Shown here piece after piece: positions 38,950 to 47,634 of a stretch of 64,000 nucleotides of DNA. The position numbers were made by a program, and so were the translations under genes. Every line of letters starts with the position of its first letter. The stretch's first letter is position 1. The DNA comes from Sarcina sp. DSM 11001 (GTDB lineage Bacteria; Bacillota; Clostridia; Lachnospirales; Lachnospiraceae): contig NZ_FNFZ01000002.1 of NCBI RefSeq assembly GCF_900101015.1, positions 151,221 to 215,220 on the forward strand, given 5' to 3'. The notes under the pieces are model-generated. The model worked only from the letters and a program-made list of their open reading frames with translations, had not been told where the DNA came from and made no database searches.

Positions 38950-40038
38950 ATGGTTTCTAATCAGGTTTTACAGAATACTATTGAAGGAATCAGGGACATC
39001 ACACATCTGGAAATCTGCGTGATGGACGCGGAAGGAAGAGAGGTGGCATCAACGGCGCCTGTCTTTGGAGATGCTGTACATGTGATCCCTGATTTTGCGG
39101 TTTCTCCTGCTGACTCCCAGTCAGCCGGTCCTTTTCAGTTTTTCAAGGTTCTGGAGGATCAGCAGCTGGAGTATGTGCTTGTGGTATTCGGGGATTCAGA
39201 TAATTCACTGCTTGTGGGAAGAATGGCGGCCTTTCAGCTGCGCGGCCTGATGGCTGCCTTTAAGGAGCGCTACGATAAAGACAGCTTTATGAAGAATCTG
39301 CTGCTGGACAATCTGCTTCTCGTCGATATCTACAGCAGGGCCAAGAAGCTCCGGATCGCTCCGGATGAAAAGAGGGTCGTCATCATCATTGAGAACGGTT
39401 CGGACAAGGACAGGAACGTCCTTGAGCTCACGCAGGAGTATATCGGCGCGGGAACATCTGATTTTGTCACGGCTGTTGATGAGACGAATGTCGTTATCGT
39501 GAAGGAACTCAGTGACCCGGAAAAGGAAAAAGAGATTGAAAAGACAGCCCTGAATGTTGAAGAACGGCTCAAAAGGGCAGGGATCACGGACATCCGTATC
39601 GCCTACGGGACTGTCGTCGATGAGATCAAGGAGGTCAGCCGGTCCTTCAAGGAAGCCAAGATGGCCCTTGATGTCAGCAAGATCTTTTTTGAAGACCGCA
39701 CGGTCATTGCCTATAATGAACTCGGCATCGGGAGGCTGATTTATCAGCTGCCGATCCCCTTATGTAAAATGTTCATCAGAGAGATCTTCAAAGGAAAGAA
39801 CCCCGATGAATTCGATCAGGAGACGCTTGCCACCATCAATAAGTTTTTTGAAAACAGCCTGAATGTTTCGGAGACCTCACGTCAGCTTTTTATCCACAGA
39901 AACACTCTGGTGTACCGGCTGGACAAGCTGCAGAAGAGCACCGGCCTTGATCTGCGCGTTTTTGAGGATGCCATTACTTTCAAGATCGCGCTGATGGTGG
40001 TCAAATATATGAAATACATGGAACAGTTTGATTTCTGA
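38950..40038 (+). CDS. PucR/CdaR-family transcriptional regulator
   Basis: 362 residues. The N-terminal ligand-sensing domain is followed by a GGDEF-like degenerate central part and a C-terminal PucR helix-turn-helix (LNVSETSRQLFIHRNTLVYRL, about residues 303-323). Related CdaR proteins sense sugar diacids. ATG at 38950 fits the family start; GTG at 38941, closer to AGGAAAGA, is an alternative. The leader holds the hairpin TGCGGAG/CTCCGCA (38916-38933). It is not adjacent to an obvious sugar-acid pathway. Confidence 0.85.
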   Translation: MVSNQVLQNTIEGIRDITHLEICVMDAEGREVASTAPVFGDAVHVIPDFAVSPADSQSAGPFQFFKVLEDQQLEYVLVVFGDSDNSLLVGRMAAFQLRGLMAAFKERYDKDSFMKNLLLDNLLLVDIYSRAKKLRIAPDEKRVVIIIENGSDKDRNVLELTQEYIGAGTSDFVTAVDETNVVIVKELSDPEKEKEIEKTALNVEERLKRAGITDIRIAYGTVVDEIKEVSRSFKEAKMALDVSKIFFEDRTVIAYNELGIGRLIYQLPIPLCKMFIREIFKGKNPDEFDQETLATINKFFENSLNVSETSRQLFIHRNTLVYRLDKLQKSTGLDLRVFEDAITFKIALMVVKYMKYMEQFDF

Positions 40039-40056
40039 CCGGGCAGCTCCGGAAGG

Positions 40057-40082
40057 ACCGCTGTTTTGGGAGAAACAGCGGT
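40057..40082 (+). terminator. Possible terminator after the PucR-type gene
   Basis: ACCGCTGTTT (40057-40066) and AAACAGCGGT (40073-40082), perfect 10-bp stem, but no T-run after it. Confidence 0.4.
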
Positions 40083-40241
40083 ATAACGGCGGACGATAGG
40101 GAATATCCCTGCAGCGGATGATTGTACCGCGGCGGATGCTGGCACTGTGACCGATCATGGTATTGTGACGGATTTATGAAGTTTTCCCTCAGCCCGTGAC
40201 AAACGGCCTGAGACTTATTACAATGAATTACTGTAAAAGAT

Positions 40242-40459
40242 TAGTGTGACGTCTCAATCATAATTAGAATTAAAATCACCATCTCGTCGCCGCCCGCTGC
40301 GTTGGTCTTCGTTCCACTACGGTCCGCGCAGAACCGATGTCCACGGGACATCGTGCGCCATCAGTCGTCGATGGGTTCACATCGACTCCTTCTTCCGCCT
40401 TGCGGGAACGACGACGATCTGGCAATTTTAACTTCAAAAATGATTGAGACGGCACACTA
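40242..40459. mobile_element. MITE-like element, 218 bp, with TA at both ends
   Basis: GTGTGACGTCTCAATCAT (40244-40261) is repeated inverted as ATGATTGAGACGGCACAC (40440-40457), with weaker inverted match for about 30 bp further inward (AATTAAAAT... / ...ATTTTAACTT, then CTCGTCG/CGACGA). TA flanks both ends, as expected for TA-target transposition by IS630/Tc1-type transposases. The interior is GC-rich, structured and without an open frame. It lies in the spacer before ctpA. Mobility is inferred from structure only. Confidence 0.75.
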
Positions 40460-40598
40460 GCAGGCGGCTTTCCTTTATATGCTGCTTCAGGGAAGACCCG
40501 GCTGTCCGTTTACGGTAAAAGGGCTGCGGGAATGAGCCCTTATGTAAATAACCACGTACACAGCCATAGACATAATGTCAGCAGAGGATTTAAAGAAA

Positions 40599-41936
40599 AT
40601 GAACGAAGAGATAAACAAAGAGATGCCCCTCTCCGGGGAAGAACAGGGATCATTGGAGACGCCGCAGAGTCAGCCGGTGACAGCCGCTCAGGAAGCTCCT
40701 CAGGATCCGCGAACCAGAGCAAAGAAGAAAAAAGGCCTGGGAAAGGTCCGGGTCTTTATATTGGGGATGGCTGCGGGCTTTATGCTCCTGCTCATAGCCG
40801 GGCAGCTGCTTTATCCGATCAGGACCGGAGCAGTCCAGACCGGGACAGGTCAGAGGTCCGGACCGCAAAGTGCAGTCGGCAGCGGTACGATCTCCAAGCT
40901 CAAACTTCTGGAACAGTGCATTTACGATTACTATTATGAGCCGGAGGATGTCACTCCCGAGAAACTTGAGGCGGGAATGTACAAGGGGCTCATGAATTCT
41001 CTCGGTGATCCTTATACAGAGTATTACACCCAGGAGGAATATAAGTCTCTGATGGAGGAGACAACAGGTGTCTACAAAGGCATCGGAGCGTATATCGGTC
41101 TGGATAACGACACGAACGCGCCTGTCTTTACCAGTATTATGCCGGGGACTCCCGCTGAGAAGGCAGGTCTCAGGGCCGGTGACATCATCTGCGCGGTAAA
41201 CGGCAAAGATACCCTCACCATGGAGACCGCCGAGGTGGCAAGCCTTGTGAAGGGTGAAGAAGGAACGGATGTCGAGATCAAGGTGATGAGAGACGGCCAG
41301 TATGTCACAGTGACGGCGACCAGGGCGACGATCAACGTCCCCACAGTTACCTCAAAGATGCTCCCCGACAACATCGGCTATATCCAGATCACCGAGTTTG
41401 ACGATGTGACACCCGCCCAGTTTGAAGAGAACCTTGCCCAGATGAAAAAAGAGGGAATGACCTCTCTGATCCTGGACCTGCGCAATAACCCGGGCGGAAC
41501 AGTCACAGCCGTGACCCAGATCGCCTCAGGGATCCTTCCCGAAGGTCTGGTCTTTTATATGGAGGATAAGGACGGCAGAAAAGACGAGTATAAGTGTCCG
41601 GGAGCGGATTTTGAGTACCCTGTCGCTGTCCTTGTGAATGAGTATTCGGCGAGCGCGGCTGAGATCCTGGCGGGGGCCATTCAGGATGCGGGCATCGGAA
41701 AGCTGATCGGAACCCAGACCTACGGAAAAGGCATCGTACAGAACCTCTATCCTCTGGACGACGGCTCGGCGCTCAAGATCACGATCGCGGATTACTACAC
41801 CCGCGGGGGACGCAATATCCACAAGGTAGGGATCGAACCCGACTACATCGTGGAGCTGGATGCGGAAAAATATGAAAAGGATGAGACCGACACGCAGCTT
41901 GAGAAAGCCAAAGAAGTCCTTCTGAACGCGGAGTAA
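40599..41936 (+). CDS. ctpA: S41-family C-terminal processing protease with PDZ domain
   Basis: 445 residues from 40599. A membrane anchor lies near residues 50-70, then an S41 N-terminal helix region, a PDZ domain (about 140-220, VYKGIGAYIGL...TPAEKAGLRAGDII), and the serine protease core with catalytic Ser in EYSASAAEILAG and Lys in TYGKGIVQ. CtpA-type proteases cut extracytoplasmic proteins. AGAGGA upstream of 40599 supports this start; ATG 40575 has no ribosome site. The stop codon is part of a tandem repeat. Confidence 0.93.
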   Translation: MNEEINKEMPLSGEEQGSLETPQSQPVTAAQEAPQDPRTRAKKKKGLGKVRVFILGMAAGFMLLLIAGQLLYPIRTGAVQTGTGQRSGPQSAVGSGTISKLKLLEQCIYDYYYEPEDVTPEKLEAGMYKGLMNSLGDPYTEYYTQEEYKSLMEETTGVYKGIGAYIGLDNDTNAPVFTSIMPGTPAEKAGLRAGDIICAVNGKDTLTMETAEVASLVKGEEGTDVEIKVMRDGQYVTVTATRATINVPTVTSKMLPDNIGYIQITEFDDVTPAQFEENLAQMKKEGMTSLILDLRNNPGGTVTAVTQIASGILPEGLVFYMEDKDGRKDEYKCPGADFEYPVAVLVNEYSASAAEILAGAIQDAGIGKLIGTQTYGKGIVQNLYPLDDGSALKITIADYYTRGGRNIHKVGIEPDYIVELDAEKYEKDETDTQLEKAKEVLLNAE

Positions 41937-42020
41937 GCAAAGAAACAGACAAAAAAGCGAGTAAACAAGAGAGTAAACAAGCAAGTAAAAAAGCAAGTAA
42001 AAAAGCAAGAAATAAAGTTA
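41928..42020 (+). repeat. Tandem repeats spanning the ctpA stop codon
   Basis: Units of about 11-12 nt on AAGCAAGTAAAA, at least six copies. The first, GCGGAGTAAGCAAAG, includes the ctpA TAA (41934-41936), and later units keep AGTAA. Confidence 0.88.
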
Positions 42021-42073
42021 AATACAAAAGTAATTTGAAAAGCAGATAAAGAACAGAAACACGAAAAACACAT

Positions 42074-42250
42074 ATGCAGAATGAATGCGATACCTGCGCT
42101 TATTGCGCATATGACGAAGAATACGGAGATTATTTGTGTGAAATCGATATGGACGAGGACGAATACGTGAAATTCCTGACGGATTCACATTACTCCTGTC
42201 CTTATTACAGGAACGGCGATGAATATGCCGTCGTCCGGCATCAGATGTAA
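42074..42250 (+). CDS. DUF6472-type small cysteine-rich protein
   Basis: 58 residues, acidic, with cysteines in CDTCAYC, DYLCEID and SCPYY, and the pattern EYGDYLCEIDMDEDE...FLTDSHYSCPYYR seen in a small family common in Lachnospiraceae (DUF6472). The four cysteines suggest a metal-binding fold. Function unknown. The frame is complete and codon use fits its neighbours; the ribosome site is not strong. Confidence 0.8.
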   Translation: MQNECDTCAYCAYDEEYGDYLCEIDMDEDEYVKFLTDSHYSCPYYRNGDEYAVVRHQM

Positions 42251-42353
42251 GACCGTGATCTTCCGGATTTTGTAATTGACGTCACCTGGTGGTGGTCTGT
42301 TATTTTGGTTCGTTTATATTTATAATTGTTCGTTTAAAAAGGGAGGTTGTGTA

Positions 42354-43667
42354 ATGGGACTTATTTTAGCAGCAGGCGCTTCTCTCAGTTCTGTGCTTGG
42401 AGATCAGTGGAAGGATTATTTCTACTGCTCGGAAATGCCGGCGAACGTACTTGTCCGCAAGGGTGAGCATCATACAGGCAAGTCCGGGCTTCTGAACAGA
42501 GGCGGAAGTGAGAACATCATCACAAACGGATCCACGGTCGTTGTGAATGAGGGACAGTGCATGATCATTGTAGATCAGGGCGCGATCGTCGACATCTGTG
42601 CGGAACCGGGTGCCTATACCTATGACACCTCCAGTGAGCCCAGTATCTTTACCAGCGGGCTCGGCAAGGGCATCAAGGAGAGCTTCAAGAAGTTTGCGGC
42701 CCGTGTCGCCCATGGCGGCGTGACAGCCCATGATCAGAGAGTCTATTATTTCAACACCAAGAATATCATTGGAAACAAGTACGGGACGGCCAGTCCGGTT
42801 CCTTTCCGTGTCGTCGACAGGAATATCGGCCTGGATCTGGACATTTCCATCCGCTGCTTCGGCGAATATGTCTATAAAATGACAGACCCCATCCTGTTCT
42901 ACAAGAATGTCTGCGGCAATGTGGACAGGGACTATACCCGCGACAAGATCGAAGATCAGCTGCGCTCGGAGCTTCTGACCGCCCTGCAGCCGGCTTTCGC
43001 CAGGATCTCCGATCAGGGGATCCGCTACAGCTCCCTGCCCGGACACACGAGAGAACTGTCCGAGGCGCTCAATACGGAACTGTCCTCGACCTGGGGACAG
43101 GTCTACGGTATTGAGATCGTCACCTGCGGGGTGAGCAGTGTCAAGGCCTCTGAGGAGGACGAGCAGGCCATCAAGAACCTGCAGCTCGGCCTTGCGGCAG
43201 GCGGCAATGCAGCCATCGCCGCTGGTATGACAGTCCAGGCAAATGCGCAGGCGATGAAGGATGCCGCAAAGAACGCGAACGGCGCGATGATGGGATTCGC
43301 CGGCATGGGCATGGCCCAGCAGGCCGGCGGCGTCAATGTCGGCCAGCTTATGCAGCAGGCCCAGGCCCAGCAGCAGGCAGCAGCCCAGATGCAGCCTGCC
43401 GGCGCGGCTTCTGCCGGATGGACCTGCCCTTCCTGCGGACACAAGGGAAATACAGGGAAGTTCTGCAGCAACTGCGGTTCGGCGAAACCGGCTGAGCCCG
43501 AAGAGTGGACCTGCCCTGCCTGCGGACAGACCGGAAACAAGGGCAAATTCTGCCCTTCCTGCGGTGCGGCAAAACCTGTTGCGAGCGCCGAATGGACCTG
43601 CCCTGCCTGCGGACAGACCGGCAATACAGGCAAGTTCTGCTCAGGATGCGGAAAGCCCAGACCCTGA
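42354..43667 (+). CDS. SPFH-domain protein with three C-terminal zinc ribbons
   Basis: 437 residues. The N-terminal 290 residues match the SPFH/virion-core-like (YdjI-type) family: WKDYFYCSEMPANVLVRKG at the start and an SPFH core to about 290. A Gln/Ala-rich linker follows (320-350), then three near-identical double-CxxC zinc ribbons (WTCPSCGHKG...FCSNCG and two more). AGGGAGGTTGTGTA precedes the ATG at 42354. It probably scaffolds a membrane-associated complex together with the next gene, which also has zinc ribbons. Biochemical role unknown. Confidence 0.85.
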   Translation: MGLILAAGASLSSVLGDQWKDYFYCSEMPANVLVRKGEHHTGKSGLLNRGGSENIITNGSTVVVNEGQCMIIVDQGAIVDICAEPGAYTYDTSSEPSIFTSGLGKGIKESFKKFAARVAHGGVTAHDQRVYYFNTKNIIGNKYGTASPVPFRVVDRNIGLDLDISIRCFGEYVYKMTDPILFYKNVCGNVDRDYTRDKIEDQLRSELLTALQPAFARISDQGIRYSSLPGHTRELSEALNTELSSTWGQVYGIEIVTCGVSSVKASEEDEQAIKNLQLGLAAGGNAAIAAGMTVQANAQAMKDAAKNANGAMMGFAGMGMAQQAGGVNVGQLMQQAQAQQQAAAQMQPAGAASAGWTCPSCGHKGNTGKFCSNCGSAKPAEPEEWTCPACGQTGNKGKFCPSCGAAKPVASAEWTCPACGQTGNTGKFCSGCGKPRP

Positions 43668-43696
43668 ACCCGGCCCATTCATTGATCTGACGTGAG

Positions 43697-43798
43697 AGGT
43701 TTCCAGCGCTTTCTGCGCGAAAACCCGAGTGAAACGAAGTGAAGCAGGGGACGGTTCCTCGTTCCACTTCAAAGTGGAGCGGGAAACCGTCCCTGCTT
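43697..43798. repeat. Palindromic spacer between SPFH and zinc-ribbon genes
   Basis: AAGCAGGGGACGGTT (43742-43756) pairs with AACCGTCCCTGCTT (43785-43798), one bulge, with an inner CCACTT/AAGTGG stem. Just upstream, GAGGTTTCCAGCGC and GCGCGAAAACCCGAG form another stem whose right arm recurs at about 56565. No T-run. It resembles dispersed palindromic repeats. Confidence 0.75.
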
Positions 43799-43811
43799 TA
43801 TTGGAGGAAAT

Positions 43812-45251
43812 ATGGCGGAGCAGGTCACCAATTATCAGTGTCCGGCATGTACCGGCCCGCTGCGTTTTGACGCCGGGACCGGAAAACTGAAGTGCGATTA
43901 CTGCGGAAGCTCCTTTACTGTGCAGGAGATCGAGAAGCTTTACGCCGACAAAAATGCCGCGGCGGAAAAGGCAAAGGAAGAAGCCGATAAAAAAGCTGAG
44001 AAAAAGGCTGAAAAAAAGGCTGAAAAGGAAGCCTCGGGGCCCTCAGCCGGAAAGGATGCAGCGGCAAAGGAAAATACCGGCAGCGCTGAGAATGCCCGGG
44101 AGGGATGGGGAAAAGATGCCGCTAAAATGCGGGCCTATAACTGTACCTCCTGTGGAGCCGAACTCATCTGTGATGAGACCACAGCAGCCACAAAGTGTCC
44201 CTATTGCGGGAACAATACGATCATTCCCGGTCAGTTCGCGGGAACCCTGAAACCGGACTACGTCATTCCTTTCAGGAAGGAAAAGAAGGAGGCGGTGGAT
44301 GCCCTGAAAAACTATTATAAGGGCAAAATGCTTCTGCCGGGCTCCTTCAGCAATTCCAACCATCTTGAGGAGATCAAGGGAGTCTATGTCCCCTTCTGGC
44401 TTTACAGCGGGCATGTCGATGCGCGCGGTCTTTATGACGCAAGGCAGGATGAGATCCACCGCGAAGGGGAGTATGAGGTCACCAGATCCAGACACTATGA
44501 GGCGGACAGGGAAGGTACTGTGAGCTTCAGCAGGATCCCGGCAGATGCTTCTTCAAAAATGCCGGATGACCTGATGGACAGCATTGAGCCCTTTGATTAC
44601 TCGGAGATCACGGATTTTTCCCTTTCCTATATGCCCGGTTATCTGGCCAACAAATATGACGTCGGCAAAAAGGAATGCGGCAGACGGGCAGAGGAGCGCG
44701 CCAGGCACAGCGCTGCTGATGAGCTGCAGGCAACGGTGCAGGGATACACCAGTGTGACTGCCAGGACCCATGAGGAAAAGGCCGTCAGCGAAAAGGTTGA
44801 ATACGCGGTATTCCCGGTCTGGCTGCTGAGCACACAGTGGGAGGGACAGAATTTTCTCTTTGCCATGAACGGACAGACCGGAAAGATGATCGGCAATCTC
44901 CCTGTGTCAAAGGCCAGACAGGCCATCTGGTTCCTGGGATCCTTTGTCATTTTCCTGCTTATTTTCGGATCCTTTCTCCTTACCGGGGAAGATACGACGG
45001 CGTCCTCATATGTGATCGCGGCAGCGTTTGCCCTGATCCCCTCTGTGATCCTCAATATGGTCCTCGTCTCCCAGATGAAGCCGGTCGCCCGGGAGAGCAG
45101 GGCGGCTGCCTATGCCGCGTCAGGAGGGGTCCGGCTGCGTGTAAAAAACGACCGGTACATCCGCACGACGGAATCCCGCGTAAAGCTCCAGAACAGGCAG
45201 GAACCCGGCGGCGGTGTCAATCACGGCAGGCCCCCTCACGGGCACAGATGA
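43812..45251 (+). CDS. TFIIB-type zinc-ribbon membrane protein
   Basis: 479 residues. Two CxxC zinc knuckles are visible: YQCPACTGPL...KCDYCG at about residues 9-36, and NCTSCGAEL...KCPYCG at about 110-136, separated by a Lys/Ala/Glu-rich helix (50-95). Two membrane helices follow near 380-420, and the tail is basic. Genes of this kind often neighbour the SPFH/zinc-ribbon gene, as here (144 bp apart), suggesting a joint function. Not enzymatic by any motif I can see. Confidence 0.8.
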   Translation: MAEQVTNYQCPACTGPLRFDAGTGKLKCDYCGSSFTVQEIEKLYADKNAAAEKAKEEADKKAEKKAEKKAEKEASGPSAGKDAAAKENTGSAENAREGWGKDAAKMRAYNCTSCGAELICDETTAATKCPYCGNNTIIPGQFAGTLKPDYVIPFRKEKKEAVDALKNYYKGKMLLPGSFSNSNHLEEIKGVYVPFWLYSGHVDARGLYDARQDEIHREGEYEVTRSRHYEADREGTVSFSRIPADASSKMPDDLMDSIEPFDYSEITDFSLSYMPGYLANKYDVGKKECGRRAEERARHSAADELQATVQGYTSVTARTHEEKAVSEKVEYAVFPVWLLSTQWEGQNFLFAMNGQTGKMIGNLPVSKARQAIWFLGSFVIFLLIFGSFLLTGEDTTASSYVIAAAFALIPSVILNMVLVSQMKPVARESRAAAYAASGGVRLRVKNDRYIRTTESRVKLQNRQEPGGGVNHGRPPHGHR

Positions 45252-45338
45252 TTAGTGAACATGGTGGTTTGTCCTCCTGACGGGACAGCGATAAGGGCAG
45301 TATTTTTAAGTTAAAAACAATCCGGCCTTTATAATTAC

Positions 45339-45360
45339 AATGATCAAGACGGCACAATAG
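45339..45360 (+). repeat. Second solitary copy of the MITE terminal sequence
   Basis: AATGATCAAGACGGCACAAT followed by AG matches the right end of the 40242-40459 element with a few changes. No left end is visible nearby. It lies about 65 bp before the CotH-type gene. Confidence 0.5.
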
Positions 45361-45425
45361 ATTTTTGACATAGGCAGAGGGACGGTGTCTTACCGTCCCG
45401 TTGTCTTATAAGAGAAGTCAGACTT

Positions 45426-47597
45426 ATGAGAAGAGAAAATACCGGAAGGACCAGGACTGTTATTATTCTGTCGGCCATGACAGCGGGACTGTGCCTCCTT
45501 CTCCTGCTTGTTTATATTCGGTTTGACCGGAGCCGGACCCTGTACAGAGCCCTGCAGGCACTGGACAGCGCCCCGCTCACTTTCAGTGCGGACAGCGGCT
45601 TTTATGAGGAGGGATTCACACTTACCCTGGAACCGGACAGCAGCATTCCCGTAAAAGACGGCATAGAGATCCGCTATACAGTGAATGGAGACGAGCCCAC
45701 TGATGAGAGCAGGTTGTATGACGGCGGGATCGATCTGTCAGATGTGATCGAGGAGCTTCAGGCGGAAGCTGCGCGCACGGAGGAAAAAAAGAAGGAAGTC
45801 ATCCAGCAGGCAGATGCTGAGGCGGAAGCAACCCGGCTCGCTCAGGAGCAGAAATCCGCTCAGGACCTTCAGAAAGCCGGGGATCAGAAAGCCGGTGAGG
45901 AGAAAGAACCGGAGAACGGCGAAGAGATCAGGCCCGGACTTGAAGAGGGAAGAGAAGCCTGGCAGAAGTCATTATGGACCGCGGCCGCCGACAGCGGGCT
46001 GCGCCCGGAGCGGGAAGAGGACGGGATCCGGGTGATCCCCATCCGCGCCTGCCTGGTCCAGGGGGAGGACAGAAGCCCCATTGTCACCAGGACCTACGTG
46101 ATAGGCAGAGGGGTGAAGAGCCGCTATGATGTTTATGTCGCCAGTGTCGTGACGGATTCATTCAATCTTTTCGATTATGACCTGGGGATCATGATCCCCG
46201 GAAGCCATTATGAAAAAGATGTGAAAAACGGAGTCCGGCCGGACCGGGCAGGCAATTTTTACCAGAATGGGGATGACTGGATCAAGAACGGTCACGTGAC
46301 CCTGTTTTCTCCGGACGGAGAAGTGCTCCTCGAGGAGGACACCGGCCTCTCTATCGCCGGTTACAGCTCGCGGATCCTTCCCACCAGGACCTTCCGGGCA
46401 GAGGCCTCAAAAGAAAAGGGGACGTCTGACGACTATTTCCACCTGGATATTTTTGACCAGGATGCTTCCATTGATGCCTTTCAGAAGATCAAATTCCGGT
46501 CCCACGGGATCCCTCAGTTTCATATCCGCAGCGTCCGCAATCAATATGCAAAGGAGCTTACGGACGAAGCGGGCTTCCCTGGACTGCCGCAGAACTGCCT
46601 GGGTGTCATGTTCCTGAACGGGGACTTCTATACAGTCTGTGACCTGACCCCGAGCACAACGAAGGACTATGTATGCCGGCTGTTCGGCCTGAATGTCCCG
46701 GACGGAATCGAAAAATACAGCGGGAGCGATGTGGATGTCTATACCAGGACAAAGATCATCAAACTGTTCACAGCGGACCTGACTCAGCAGAAGAACCAGA
46801 GGGCGCTTGAAGCGGCGGTGGATATGGACAATTACCTCTTCTATTTTGCCCTGGAGGTCCTCTTTAACAATGCCGACTGGCCCTACAACAACGTGACGGT
46901 CTGGAGATATCTCGGCGAAGAGAATCCGGAAAATCCGTATTCCGACGGCCGCATCCGTTTTCTGGTCGAGGACATGGACCAGATCCTCTCCAATGATCTC
47001 CACGGTGATCCGACCCGGTGGTCCGCTGAGCTGATCGACTATCTGATGAAGGATAAAGGGAACACTTTTTATCATGTGATGTCCTGCACAAGGTACAGGG
47101 ATACCTTCCTGACCTATGTGGAGGACCTCCTCCGGACGGCCTTTGAGCCGGGGCATGCCTGCGCGGTTCTGGACCGTCTCTACGGAGAGCTGAAGGACGA
47201 GTATATCAGGGACTACGGCCGGGAGTTCTGGACAGAGATGGAGCGGACCGCCGAGATCACCAAAAACAACGTGCGGGAAAAAGAAGGCCTCTATCGGGAG
47301 AATATCAAAAAGTACATGGGGCTTTCTGAACGATATCCTGTTGAGATCCAGGCAGACCAGGGAATCTCCGTCACCTGGAACAACATGATGGTGGGGCCCG
47401 GACAGAGCTGGTCCAATAAATACTACAGCGGAACTTCCTTTACAGTGACAGCGGAGCCGGCTGAAGGCTATCGGTTTGCGGGCTGGGAGATCGACGGAAA
47501 ACCGGCAGAAGAAAAAGCACTGTCAGGCGGGGACGGCAGATCGGTAGTGATCAGCGGCCCCGTGACAGTGCGTGCTCTCTCGGAAAAGATAAAATAA
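45426..47597 (+). CDS. CotH kinase-family extracellular protein
   Basis: 723 residues. A membrane anchor lies at about 11-31; a chitobiase/FN3-like domain at 45-110 (IEIRYTVNGDEPTDES); then a charged Glu/Lys/Gln-rich insert (110-170). The CotH region spans about 220-630 with IKFRSHGIPQFHIRSVRNQY and the kinase motif LVEDMDQIL. The C-terminus has a bacterial-repeat domain (AEPAEGYRFAGWEIDG). CotH proteins are atypical kinases that phosphorylate spore-coat or surface proteins. Substrate unknown. Confidence 0.88.
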   Translation: MRRENTGRTRTVIILSAMTAGLCLLLLLVYIRFDRSRTLYRALQALDSAPLTFSADSGFYEEGFTLTLEPDSSIPVKDGIEIRYTVNGDEPTDESRLYDGGIDLSDVIEELQAEAARTEEKKKEVIQQADAEAEATRLAQEQKSAQDLQKAGDQKAGEEKEPENGEEIRPGLEEGREAWQKSLWTAAADSGLRPEREEDGIRVIPIRACLVQGEDRSPIVTRTYVIGRGVKSRYDVYVASVVTDSFNLFDYDLGIMIPGSHYEKDVKNGVRPDRAGNFYQNGDDWIKNGHVTLFSPDGEVLLEEDTGLSIAGYSSRILPTRTFRAEASKEKGTSDDYFHLDIFDQDASIDAFQKIKFRSHGIPQFHIRSVRNQYAKELTDEAGFPGLPQNCLGVMFLNGDFYTVCDLTPSTTKDYVCRLFGLNVPDGIEKYSGSDVDVYTRTKIIKLFTADLTQQKNQRALEAAVDMDNYLFYFALEVLFNNADWPYNNVTVWRYLGEENPENPYSDGRIRFLVEDMDQILSNDLHGDPTRWSAELIDYLMKDKGNTFYHVMSCTRYRDTFLTYVEDLLRTAFEPGHACAVLDRLYGELKDEYIRDYGREFWTEMERTAEITKNNVREKEGLYRENIKKYMGLSERYPVEIQADQGISVTWNNMMVGPGQSWSNKYYSGTSFTVTAEPAEGYRFAGWEIDGKPAEEKALSGGDGRSVVISGPVTVRALSEKIK

Positions 47598-47634
47598 AAA
47601 GAAATAAAATAAAGGCAGTAAAATAAAGGCAGGA

